The translations under genes and the position numbers were made by a program. From JBFWYO01 sp050186335 (GTDB lineage Bacteria; Pseudomonadota; Alphaproteobacteria; Bin65), in the NCBI GenBank assembly GCA_050186335.1, contig JBFWYO010000080.1, forward strand, positions 1-21,905: 21,905 nt of DNA, written 5' to 3'. Below the pieces are notes generated by a model. It did no database searches and was not told where the DNA came from. It worked only from the letters and a program-made list of their open reading frames with translations. The stretch's first letter is position 1. Each line of letters opens with the position of its first letter. Below, piece after piece: positions 7,652 to 14,627 of the stretch.

Positions 7652-8383
7652 ATGGATCGCCGCCGCTTTCTTCAAGTCGCAGCGGGTGTCGCTTTGTGCC
7701 CGATCTGCGCCAGTGGGCGCGCCTTGGCGGAAACCGGGCATTGGGGTTATTCGGGTCCGAAGGGACCGAATCATTGGGGCGGCGTCTGCGCCACCGGCAA
7801 GCGCCAGTCGCCGGTCGATCTGCGCGGCGCGGTGGCGGGCAATCTGCCGAAGCTTCAGCCCAACTGGTCGGCGGCGCGGTCGATCGTCAACAACGGCCAC
7901 ACGATCGAAGTCGCCGCGGGCGGTTCGATGCAACTCGGCCAAACGCAATACCAGCTAGCTCAGTTCCATTTTCACCATCCAAGCGAGCATCGCCTCAACG
8001 GCCAAAGCTTCCCGATGGAGGCGCATTTCGTCCATACCGGCCCGGGCGGGCGCGGCGTGGTCGGCGTGATGTTGACGCGCGGCGCGCCGAACGCAGCTTT
8101 CGCCATGATCGTCGCCGCCATGCCGCGCGTGGCGAAAGGCTCGGTTGCGGCGCCCGCGGGCATCCGTCCGAGCGATCTGCTGCCGGCGTCGTTGAGCTAC
8201 TACAATTATCCCGGCTCGCTGACGACGCCGACGCCGGATTGCGAAGAAAACGTCAACTGGCTGGTGCTGGCGAGCCCGGTCGAAGTGGCGGCCGCCGACA
8301 TTGCGAAATTCGGCGCGCTGTTTCAAAACAATGCCCGGCCGCCGATGCCGATCGGCAGCCGAGCCGTGCAACGCTCGTCGTGA
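7652..8383 (+). CDS. alpha-class carbonic anhydrase, exported
   Basis: The protein catalyses reversible CO2 hydration and, being exported, acts in the periplasm. It has 243 residues. The start ATG has AAGGAG (7639-7644) upstream; longer frames from 7562 are discarded. The N-terminus RRRFLQVAAG resembles a twin-arginine or Sec signal ending near ALA (24-26). The zinc ligands are H106 and H108 (FHFHHPSEH) and H125 (MEAHFVH). HWGG, QSPVDL and GSLTTP are the other family signatures. C46 and C197 match the conserved disulfide of bacterial alpha enzymes. A small oddity is LTTP-TPDC where LTTPPC is usual. It is divergent from the repeat-protein gene and followed 81 bp later by a small exported protein. 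Confidence 0.93.
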   Translation: MDRRRFLQVAAGVALCPICASGRALAETGHWGYSGPKGPNHWGGVCATGKRQSPVDLRGAVAGNLPKLQPNWSAARSIVNNGHTIEVAAGGSMQLGQTQYQLAQFHFHHPSEHRLNGQSFPMEAHFVHTGPGGRGVVGVMLTRGAPNAAFAMIVAAMPRVAKGSVAAPAGIRPSDLLPASLSYYNYPGSLTTPTPDCEENVNWLVLASPVEVAAADIAKFGALFQNNARPPMPIGSRAVQRSS

Positions 8384-8464
8384 GCATTGCCGCCAAACCT
8401 GCGCGCGGCTTTCGGCACGAAGTCGAATCGAGCCGCAAGACCATCGATCGGAGTCGAAAAATCC

Positions 8465-8836
8465 ATGCAACGCAGCACGCCCTACCTCGCAATCCTTCTG
8501 CTCTTTGCCGGCCCGTTGGCGGCGACGGGTTGGGCCCAGGGCGCCGCCAAGATCGCCGATTGCCAGATCGATTCCGGCGGCGAGCTGGTGTTCAAAGGCA
8601 AATGCAGCTTCACCAGCGACGGCTCGACCGGCTCGTTCTCGCTGGCGAGCCAAACCGGGCAAGGGGCTCTGTTCGGATCGATTCTCGTGGTCAGCGTCAG
8701 CATCATTGAGCGCGGGGTCGCGGAAGTACGCGGGCTGACCAGGGACGGCATCAACTCGCGCTGGGGCGAAGCGAAACGCTCGGCGCAGCAGCCGGCGTGC
8801 TGGGTCGGTTCGGATTTCAAAGTGTGCGCGTGGTAG
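8465..8836 (+). CDS. small exported cysteine-rich protein, unknown function
   Basis: This 123-residue product begins at an ATG about 10 bp after GGAG. Residues 1-25 form a signal peptide (LAILLLFAGPLAA core, ending near WAQ). The mature part holds four cysteines (C33, C47, C112, C121), suited to two disulfides, and Gly/Ser-rich beta-like segments (IDSGGELVFKGKCSF). A C-terminal W-G-E-A-K ... A-C-W-V-G segment resembles surface-recognition or inhibitor-like proteins, but I do not recognise the family. It lies 81 bp downstream of the carbonic anhydrase on the same strand, so the two may be co-transcribed and both are exported. Confidence 0.75.
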   Translation: MQRSTPYLAILLLFAGPLAATGWAQGAAKIADCQIDSGGELVFKGKCSFTSDGSTGSFSLASQTGQGALFGSILVVSVSIIERGVAEVRGLTRDGINSRWGEAKRSAQQPACWVGSDFKVCAW

Positions 8837-8858
8837 GCGGCGCCGTGGCGCGCGGGCG

Positions 8859-9425
8859 CTAGCTCGATTCCAGCTCGGTATCCCAATACAGATAATCGTG
8901 CCAGCTATCGTGCAGATAGTTGGGCGGGAACAGGCGGCCGTTTTCCTGCAGCTGGTACGCCGAAGGTTCGTGCGGATAGTGGCGCGGGTACATGCCGCAT
9001 TGCTTCGGCAGGCGGTTGCCCTTGCGCAGGTTGCACGCCGAACACGCGGCGACCACGTTGCTCCACTGCGTACGCCCGCCGCGCGAGCGCGGCACCAGGT
9101 GATCGAACGTCAGCGCCTCGGCCGAGCCTTCGAAGCCGCAATACTGGCACGCGAACTGATCGCGCAGAAACACGTTGAACCGCGTGAACGCCGGCTTGCG
9201 CGATTGCGGCACGTACTCCTTGAGCGAAATCACGCTCGGCAGTTTCATGCGCAAAGAGGGCGACTGGATCTCGCGCTCGTATTCGGACACCACGTTGACG
9301 CGGTCCATGAACACGGCCTTGACGGCTTCCTGCCACGACCACAGCGAGAGCGGGAAATAGGACAGCGGGCGAAAGTCCGCGTTCAGGACCAGCGCGTGGC
9401 ATTTTTCCAAGTTGAGAGCGTGCAT
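8859..9425 (-). CDS. HNH endonuclease
   Basis: This 188-residue protein has a C-terminal HNH nuclease domain. Zinc-binding pairs C93-Q-Y-C96 and C128-S-A-C131 flank the core D108-H109, N123 and N132, with PRSRGG between. The N-terminal part (NADFRPLSYFPLSLWSWQEAVKAVF) and the C-terminal NGRLFPPNYLHDSWHDYLYWDTELE are typical of a conserved, stand-alone chromosomal HNH family in alphaproteobacteria. I chose the ATG at 9425 (MHALNLEKCHALVLN) with GGAG about 9 bp upstream; a start at 9461 would add 12 residues. It is not beside a restriction or phage cluster, so a housekeeping role is more likely than defence. The precise DNA target is unknown. Confidence 0.9.
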   Translation of the reverse strand: MHALNLEKCHALVLNADFRPLSYFPLSLWSWQEAVKAVFMDRVNVVSEYEREIQSPSLRMKLPSVISLKEYVPQSRKPAFTRFNVFLRDQFACQYCGFEGSAEALTFDHLVPRSRGGRTQWSNVVAACSACNLRKGNRLPKQCGMYPRHYPHEPSAYQLQENGRLFPPNYLHDSWHDYLYWDTELESS

Positions 9426-9559
9426 CCGAAGGCGCTCCAAACCGACCCATTCCGCTGCCAATTATGCAAAATCGCGGCCATCGGGCAACAATATCTTGCG
9501 GGTTGGGCGACGGCACCTACCAGACCGGAATCGGGCGGCGCCGCCGCCGCGTCGCGCAA

Positions 9560-9590
9560 CGGTCATCGTCTCGTCACCTGCCGGTCATCG
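9560..9590. repeat. direct repeat CGGTCATCG x2 in a divergent promoter region
   Basis: CGGTCATCG occurs at 9560-9568 and 9582-9590, a 22-bp period equal to about two helical turns, with GTCACC between. It lies between the divergent HNH and YdhR-like genes and could be an operator. No known motif is recognised. Confidence 0.35.
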
Positions 9591-9664
9591 CGGGATGCTC
9601 GCGCGGCCCGCTTTGACCGCCGGCTGTGGGACGCTAAGCTTGGCGGACGTTCCGGCTAATTCAT

Positions 9665-9670
9665 GGGAGG
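9665..9670 (+). promoter_or_regulatory. ribosome binding site that decides a GTG start
   Basis: GGGAGG ends 5 bp before GTG (9676) and 17 bp before the first ATG (9688). The spacing supports GTG as the start codon of the YdhR-like gene. Confidence 0.65.
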
Positions 9671-9675
9671 TTGCG

Positions 9676-9990
9676 GTGTACACGATCATGTGGACGTTCC
9701 AGGTGCCGGCCGGCACCGGCAAGACCGACCTGACCAACACGATCAAGGCAACGGCGCACAATTATCAGAACATACCCGGCCTGATCCGCAAATATTACGG
9801 CATCGCGCCGGACGGAAAATCCCTGGTCGGCATCTATCTGTGGGACTCGAAGGCCGCCGCCGACAAACTCTACACGCCCGATTGGGTTGCGACGGTCACC
9901 AAGCGCTGGGGCGCGCCGCCCGCGCGCGCCGAATGGGACACGCCGATGGTGGTCGATAATTCGCTCGGCCGGCTGATCGCGGCGGAGTAG
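9676..9990 (+). CDS. YdhR/ABM-like dimeric alpha-beta barrel protein
   Basis: This 104-residue protein starts with GTG (VYTIMWTFQVP). The pattern is a first strand, a helix (DLTNTIKATAHNYQNIPGL), then I-R-K-Y-Y-G, G-x-Y-L-W-D, a helix, and a final W-D-T-P-M-V-V-D strand. This matches small ferredoxin-like barrel monooxygenases of the YdhR/antibiotic-biosynthesis-monooxygenase type. In known members IPGL(I)xKxx and GGIYLW/F are the marker segments. Catalytic activity is not established for most. It stands alone, divergent from the HNH gene and followed closely by a terminator. Confidence 0.7.
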   Translation: MYTIMWTFQVPAGTGKTDLTNTIKATAHNYQNIPGLIRKYYGIAPDGKSLVGIYLWDSKAAADKLYTPDWVATVTKRWGAPPARAEWDTPMVVDNSLGRLIAAE

Positions 9991-10022
9991 CGGCGCCGAA
10001 TTTTTGCGCCGCGCTTGCTGCT

Positions 10023-10047
10023 CCCTCTGCCTTGGGAGAGGGTTTTT
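10023..10047 (+). terminator. Rho-independent terminator after the YdhR-like gene
   Basis: CCCTCT (10023-10028) pairs with AGAGGG (10037-10042) around an 8-base loop, followed directly by five T residues. It lies 33 bp after the stop codon of the YdhR-like gene. The CCCTC...GAGGG type of stem is also a widespread short intergenic repeat. Confidence 0.6.
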
Positions 10048-10051
10048 CGCT

Positions 10052-10156
10052 TGTCACCCCGGCCGAAGCGCAGCGAAGAGCCGGGGTCCAGACCGTCCGC
10101 CATTGCGATGGACCCCGGATCGGCGCGCCGCTCCGCGGCACTTGTCCGGGGTGACA
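10052..10156. repeat. 105-bp palindromic intergenic element
   Basis: The element begins TGTCACCCCGG (10052-10062) and ends CCGGGGTGACA (10146-10156), a perfect 11-bp terminal inverted repeat. Inside are GAAGAGCCGGGGTCCA and GGACCCCGGATC, which pair with each other, so the whole can fold as nested hairpins. Elements with this core (CCGGCCGAAGCGCAGCGAAG) are common, dispersed and non-coding in alphaproteobacteria. It carries no gene and sits directly after a terminator between convergent genes. Mobility is inferred only from the general behaviour of such repeats. Confidence 0.8.
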
Positions 10157-10189
10157 TATAATAAGGTCGCCGTAAACGGCAGGTGTGCC

Positions 10190-10840
10190 TTAAGCGGCCA
10201 GATGCTTCTTCAAAAACGCGCCGCCCATCTGCAGACCCGGCAGGTCGATCGAATGGCCGAGATCGGGGCGGATATCGGTGGCAACGTCGAAGCTGGCCGC
10301 GCGCAGTTTGGCCGCCGCGTCGATCATGCGCTGCGGCGGCAGCATCTCGTCCTGCGCGCCGTGAATTAGGAGTATCGGCATCTTCGATCTCGCCTCTTGC
10401 TTCAGCGCATCGCCGGCCACCAGCGCGCCCGAATAGCCGAGCACGCAGGCGCACGCCAGCGCGCGCCGCGGCGCGGCGTACAGCGACATCATCGTGCCCT
10501 GGGAAAACCCGACCAGGGCAAGCTGCCGGTCGGTCAGTCCGAGGCGCTTCAGCTCGGTGTCGAGAAACTTGTCCAGAATCGGCGCCGCCGCGCGCACGCC
10601 GGCGAGCATGTGTTCCGGCGTCCGGTCGCCCAGGCTGAACCATTGCCGGCCGAAGCCGACATCGCACTCGAACGGTGCGTGCGGTGAGACGAACGCGGCA
10701 TCAGGCAAGTCGCCGGACCAATGCGGCGCCAATTCGATCAGATCGTTGCCGTCGGCGCCCCAGCCGTGCAGCAGGACGATAAGCTGACGCACCTGGCCGT
10801 TCGAGGCCGGGCCGAAACGCGGGCCGGAAATCTCGGTCAT
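10190..10840 (-). CDS. alpha/beta hydrolase, phospholipase/carboxylesterase family
   Basis: This 216-residue protein has the small carboxylesterase fold related to YpfH and acyl-protein thioesterases. The oxyanion segment is LLHGWGADGNDL. The catalytic triad is visible: S113 in GFSQG, D164 in GAQDEMLP and H196 in LGHSI. It has no signal peptide, so it is cytoplasmic. The start at 10840 overlaps the stop of the AlkA-type gene as ATGA, so the two are probably translationally coupled. The longer frame up to 11149 merely runs antiparallel inside the glycosylase gene. The substrate cannot be predicted. Confidence 0.9.
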   Translation of the reverse strand: MTEISGPRFGPASNGQVRQLIVLLHGWGADGNDLIELAPHWSGDLPDAAFVSPHAPFECDVGFGRQWFSLGDRTPEHMLAGVRAAAPILDKFLDTELKRLGLTDRQLALVGFSQGTMMSLYAAPRRALACACVLGYSGALVAGDALKQEARSKMPILLIHGAQDEMLPPQRMIDAAAKLRAASFDVATDIRPDLGHSIDLPGLQMGGAFLKKHLAA

Positions 10841-11604
10841 GATGCGCGTGCCCCGACTTTTCGTTTTGGTGCCGGCCTTTTCGGTGCCGGCTCTTTCGGT
10901 GTCGCCTTCTGGCGTGCGGCGGATGTCGCGGTTCGCGGTTTCGCCGTGCCGGTGCCGCCATACAAGCCCGACTCGTTGGCTTTCTTGCCGCTGGCCGCGC
11001 GGTAATAGTGCCACAGGAACATCGAAACCGCGCCGCGCCAGGGCCGCCACGCCTCGGCCAGCTTCAGCATCTGTTTCTTGTTGGGCCGCTTGCGCATGCC
11101 GCGCAGCCGTTGCGCCGCCACCATCAGCGCCAGATCGTCGGTCGGCCACACGTCGCGCCGGCCGTGCGCGAACAGCATGTAAACCTCGGCGGTCCAGCGG
11201 CCGATGCCCTTGATCTGGATCAGCTCGGCGATCGCGCTGTCGTCGTCGAGCGTCGGAATGCGCTCGAAATCGACGTTGCCGCTCGCCACCAGGTCGGCCA
11301 GCGAGCGCATATAGGCGATCTTCTGCCGGCTCAACCCGGCGGCGCGCAGCTTGTCGTCGTCGAAGCGCAGGAATTGCTGCGGCGTCATCGGCTGCACCAG
11401 AGCCTCGACGCGGCCCCAGATCGCCGCCGCCGCATGGACCGAAAGTTGCTGGCCGACGATCACGCGCATCAGCGCCTCGAAGCCCGGTTCGCGCGTGCGC
11501 AGCGCCGGATAGCCGACCTCGTCGAGGCCGCGGCGCAGGAATTCGCAGCGTGTGGCCGCGTCGCGCAGCCCGCTGCGCAGGGTTTTTTCAGTCAGGCGGG
11601 ACAT
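10837..11604 (-). CDS. DNA-3-methyladenine glycosylase II (AlkA type)
   Basis: This base-excision-repair glycosylase removes alkylated purines from DNA. It has 255 residues. The helix-hairpin-helix is at about 128-139 (LIQIKGIGRWTA) and the catalytic aspartate is in WPTDDLAL (D157, the second of the pair, by analogy with AlkA D238). GFEALMRVIVGQQLS is the conserved N-terminal helix pair. It lacks the extra N-terminal domain of E. coli AlkA. The tail (about 206-255) is a Lys/Pro/Ala/Arg-rich extension (PKEPAPKRPAPKRK) likely to bind nucleic acid non-specifically. It is the first gene of a pair with the esterase and divergent from GluQRS. Confidence 0.9.
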   Translation of the reverse strand: MSRLTEKTLRSGLRDAATRCEFLRRGLDEVGYPALRTREPGFEALMRVIVGQQLSVHAAAAIWGRVEALVQPMTPQQFLRFDDDKLRAAGLSRQKIAYMRSLADLVASGNVDFERIPTLDDDSAIAELIQIKGIGRWTAEVYMLFAHGRRDVWPTDDLALMVAAQRLRGMRKRPNKKQMLKLAEAWRPWRGAVSMFLWHYYRAASGKKANESGLYGGTGTAKPRTATSAARQKATPKEPAPKRPAPKRKVGARAS

Positions 11605-11684
11605 GACGGCGCGAACACCGGGCGAGGGGACATGGCGAACGATGCGGGACGGGTCGAGCGTGGCGAGCGGAGCGAAAATAAGCT

Positions 11685-12557
11685 ATGGGAATTGCACCTA
11701 TGGCGGCAAGCACGCACATCGTCACCCGCTTCGCGCCCAGTCCCACCGGGCGGCTGCATCTCGGCCACGCTTTTTCGGCGTTGTTCGCAGCCGATGCAGC
11801 GCGTCGCGGCGGCGGCACGTTTCTGCTGCGGATCGAGGATATCGATGCCAGCCGCTGCCGCCCGGCCTTCGTCGACGCGATCTACGAGGATCTGGCCTGG
11901 CTCGGCCTGGCGTGGCCGACGCCCGTGCGCGTCCAATCGCAGCATTTCGCGGACTACCGCGCAGCGCTCGAACGCCTGCAGCGCGATGGCCTTGTCTATC
12001 CGTGCTTCTGCACGCGCGCGGAGATCGCCGCCGAAGCGGCGCGCGCGGGCGCCGCACCCCACGAAGCGGAAATGCTCGGGCCGCCGTATCCCGGCACCTG
12101 CCGTCGGCTGTCTGTCGGCCAGCGCGCGGAACGCATGGCGCGCGGCGACGGCTACGCGCTGCGGCTCGATGCCGGCATGGCGCTGGCGCAAACCGGTCAG
12201 CTCGCGTGGCATGACCGCGCACGCGGGCTCATGCACGTCGATCCCGCGCATGTTTCCGATGTCGTGCTGGCGCGCAAGGACACGCCGACGTCCTATCACT
12301 TGTCGGTCACATGCGACGACCATCTGCAACGGATCACGCTGGTGACGCGCGGCGAAGATCTGTTCCACGCCACGCATCTGCACCGCGTGCTGCAGGCCCT
12401 GCTCGGCCTGGCGACGCCCGACTATCATCACCATAAATTGCTGACCGACGAGCATGGCAGGCGCTTCGCCAAGCGCGACGCCGCGGCGACGCTGGCGAGC
12501 CTGCGCGCGAACGGCACCACGGCGGCGGAGTTGCGCGCGCGGCTCGGCTTCGACTGA
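11685..12557 (+). CDS. gluQ: glutamyl-Q tRNA(Asp) synthetase
   Basis: GluQRS activates glutamate and attaches it to the queuosine at position 34 of tRNA(Asp). It is a truncated glutamyl-tRNA synthetase paralogue without an anticodon-binding domain. The 290-residue length fits the family. Visible features are RFAPSPTGRLHLGHA (HIGH-type motif H25-L-G-H28), LLRIEDID, and the zinc site C107-F-C109 with Y135 and C139 (YPGTC). The KMSKS-like region has become RRFAKRD. There are two candidate starts, 11685 and 11700; GGAG lies 12 bp before the first and GGGA about 10 bp before the second. I kept the longer, but the alignable part begins after both. It converges on the antiporter with 6 bp between the stops. 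Confidence 0.9.
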   Translation: MGIAPMAASTHIVTRFAPSPTGRLHLGHAFSALFAADAARRGGGTFLLRIEDIDASRCRPAFVDAIYEDLAWLGLAWPTPVRVQSQHFADYRAALERLQRDGLVYPCFCTRAEIAAEAARAGAAPHEAEMLGPPYPGTCRRLSVGQRAERMARGDGYALRLDAGMALAQTGQLAWHDRARGLMHVDPAHVSDVVLARKDTPTSYHLSVTCDDHLQRITLVTRGEDLFHATHLHRVLQALLGLATPDYHHHKLLTDEHGRRFAKRDAAATLASLRANGTTAAELRARLGFD

Positions 12558-12567
12558 CCGGCGTCAG
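12554..12567. terminator. small hairpin over convergent stop codons
   Basis: CTGAC-CGGC-GTCAG is a 5-bp stem with a tetraloop that includes both stop codons. On the plus strand it is followed by AATAGTTTT, a weak T-rich tail. It may serve as a compact terminator for gluQ. Confidence 0.3.
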
Positions 12568-13853
12568 AATAGTTTTGCGATCAGCGCATCGCCCTTGAAT
12601 GCGGCGATCGCAACGACGGTCGGCCCCAGCGCGGCCACGAACAGGCCGCCCGCGCCGATCGCCTCGTCGTCGAACTTGCCTTTCAGGATCGCGAAGCCGG
12701 CCGGGTTCGGCGCGTTGGCGATGACCGTCAACCCGCCGCCGGTGATCGCACCCGCGACGAGCGAATAACGAAACTCCTCCGAGGTGCCCTGCACCAGCGA
12801 GCCCAAATAAGTCAGCGCCGCGTTGTCGGTGATCGCGGTTAGCGCGGTCGCGCCGAAGTACAATACGGTGTCGTTCAGCCCGGCGAGCAGCGGCTGCAGC
12901 CACCATTGCTGCAGCCCGCCGAGCGTCACCAGCCCGGCCAGGAAAAATCCCACCATCAATCCTTCGCGCAGGATCAGCGGCGACTGGTACTTCTCGTAGG
13001 CATGGCTGAAACCGATGAACAGCAGGAACAGGCCCAGGAACACGATGGGATGGTGCGCGTAAACCACTACGCCGGCCAGGAACAGGATATGCACCAGGCT
13101 CACCGGCAGCGGTATTCGACCTTCGGCGGGCGGGCGCAGATCCAGCTCGATGCGTTTCAGGTCGCGCCGGAACAGCCATGCCACCGCCGCGGCGTTGATC
13201 AACACCGCGATCACAGCTCGCAGGCCGAAGGTGGAAATCACGTAATGCAGATCCCAGCCCCAGGTGCCCGCCACCATCAGGATCGGCGGCGCCGCGAACG
13301 GCGTCAGTGCGCCGCCGATGGAGATGTTGACGAACAGCACGCCGAGCGTCGCGTACTTGAAGCGGTTGGAGGTTTCCGCGGTGAAGAAGCGGTCGCGCAG
13401 CACCAGCGCCACCAGCGTCATCGCGGCGGGTTCGGTGATGAACGAGCCGAGCAGCGGACCCACGCTCAGCGCCACGGCGTAAAACGCCACGTTCTTCTGC
13501 AGCGGCAACAACCGCGCCAGCGTCACGATGATTATTTCCGCCATGCGCAGGATCGGCCGGCTCGCGGCGATCACCATGATGACGAAGACAAACGCCGGTT
13601 CGGTGAAATTGCGCGCGTCGAGGTAGTCGACCGAGCGTTTCGGCGTGTCGTACAGGGCGATGAAGGCCAGCAGCACGAAGGCCCAGAAGCCGAACACGGC
13701 CTCGACCTCGCCGAGCAGTTTCCACAAGCCGGCATGGTGCCGGCTGCGGTGCGCCAGGTGTTCGAAATACTTGGTCGAAAACGTGTGAATCACGGCGATC
13801 GTGAAAAGGATCGTCGCGACCAGTTCGACGCCGCCGGGCAGGTTGAAATCCAT
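12564..13853 (-). CDS. putative Na+/H+ antiporter
   Basis: This 429-residue polytopic inner-membrane protein matches the 'putative Na+/H+ antiporter' family (Pfam PF07399) as I remember it. There are about 11-12 hydrophobic segments. Family-like stretches are FITEPAAMTLVALVLRDRFF, FVNISIGGALTPFAAPPILM and ITDNAALTYLGSLV, all in the ion-transporter superfamily style with polar breaks inside helices. I chose the ATG at 13853 because the hydrophobic N-terminus begins there; upstream frame to 13985 is Arg/Gly-rich and unlikely. The ribosome site is weak. It lies 162 bp after the FixJ-type regulator on the same strand and may be read through from that operon or be its target. Transport activity is inferred from the family only. 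Confidence 0.8.
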   Translation of the reverse strand: MDFNLPGGVELVATILFTIAVIHTFSTKYFEHLAHRSRHHAGLWKLLGEVEAVFGFWAFVLLAFIALYDTPKRSVDYLDARNFTEPAFVFVIMVIAASRPILRMAEIIIVTLARLLPLQKNVAFYAVALSVGPLLGSFITEPAAMTLVALVLRDRFFTAETSNRFKYATLGVLFVNISIGGALTPFAAPPILMVAGTWGWDLHYVISTFGLRAVIAVLINAAAVAWLFRRDLKRIELDLRPPAEGRIPLPVSLVHILFLAGVVVYAHHPIVFLGLFLLFIGFSHAYEKYQSPLILREGLMVGFFLAGLVTLGGLQQWWLQPLLAGLNDTVLYFGATALTAITDNAALTYLGSLVQGTSEEFRYSLVAGAITGGGLTVIANAPNPAGFAILKGKFDDEAIGAGGLFVAALGPTVVAIAAFKGDALIAKLF

Positions 13854-14015
13854 CGCTATTCGATCATCGGCATATCGGCGGAATCGTCGATCGCGTCGTT
13901 GCCATGCAAATATCCCCCTCGATCCGGCCCGTCGGCCGCCGATTGTGGCCGTGCCGATGGAGGCAATACATCCGCGGCACTCCATGAGCCTCGTTCGGTC
14001 AGGCGATGGGCATTG

Positions 14016-14627
14016 TTAGGGATAATCGTGTTCGGCGACAAGACCGGTGTGCGCGCCGGTCGTCGTCACCAGCATGCGCACCAGGTCGGCGACGTTGCGG
14101 CTGCCGGTCTTGGTCATCACGTTGGCGCGGTGAATATCGACCGTCCGCACGCTGATCGACAGGCGCTGCGCGATCTCTTTGCTGGTCAGCCCGTCGGCGA
14201 TCAGGCCGGCGACTTCGCGCTCGCGCGGCGTAAGCCCGGCGAGCGTCGCGTTCTGGCCGGAAACGCGCGCGAGCGCGGCGCGAATGCCGTCCAGCAGGCG
14301 TTCCTGATCGAACGGCTTCTCCAGGAAATCCAGGGCGCCCGCCTTCATGGCGCGGACCGCGAGATCGACCGCGCCGTGACCGGTGACGAACAGGATGCCG
14401 TGCCTTATGTCGCGCTGGCGCATTTCCTGCTGCAGATCGAGCCCCGACAGGCCGGGCATCTTGACGTCGAGCACGACGCAGGCCGGCACCGTCATATCGG
14501 CGTGATCCAGATAGTCCCGCGCCGACGCGAAGGTGCGGCACGAATAGCCGTGCAGCGACACCAGTGTGGCGATGGAATCGCGCACGGCCTCGTCGTCGTC
14601 GACGATATAGACGATGGGCTCAGTCAT
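14016..14627 (-). CDS. FixJ-family two-component response regulator
   Basis: This 203-residue transcription factor has a receiver domain (1-120) and a LuxR/FixJ-type helix-turn-helix (about 130-190). Acidic residues are D10-D12, the phosphoacceptor is D54 (VVLDVKMPG), T82 is in VTGHG and K104 in EKPF. The output domain reads LTPREREVAGLIADGLTSKE then IAQRLSISVRTVDIHRANVM. The start at 14627 lies 8 bp inside the upstream kinase gene, with GAGGAG five bases before it, so the two are translated together. Its partner is therefore the adjacent histidine kinase. Targets are unknown; the antiporter 162 bp downstream is one candidate. Confidence 0.92.
   Translation of the reverse strand: MTEPIVYIVDDDEAVRDSIATLVSLHGYSCRTFASARDYLDHADMTVPACVVLDVKMPGLSGLDLQQEMRQRDIRHGILFVTGHGAVDLAVRAMKAGALDFLEKPFDQERLLDGIRAALARVSGQNATLAGLTPREREVAGLIADGLTSKEIAQRLSISVRTVDIHRANVMTKTGSRNVADLVRMLVTTTGAHTGLVAEHDYP

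Noticed and set aside
8859..9425. HNH nuclease as part of a defence or restriction system
   Set aside because: No methylase, helicase, integrase or phage genes nearby; it matches a conserved stand-alone chromosomal family.
9613..9635. TTGACC with a weak TAAGCT as promoter of the YdhR-like gene
   Set aside because: Only 3 of 6 matches in the -10 box with 16-bp spacing; not better than chance in this DNA.
13856..14041. 61-codon minus-strand frame ending just before the antiporter start
   Set aside because: It overlaps the end of the response regulator gene, has no ribosome site or motif, and its composition is random-like.
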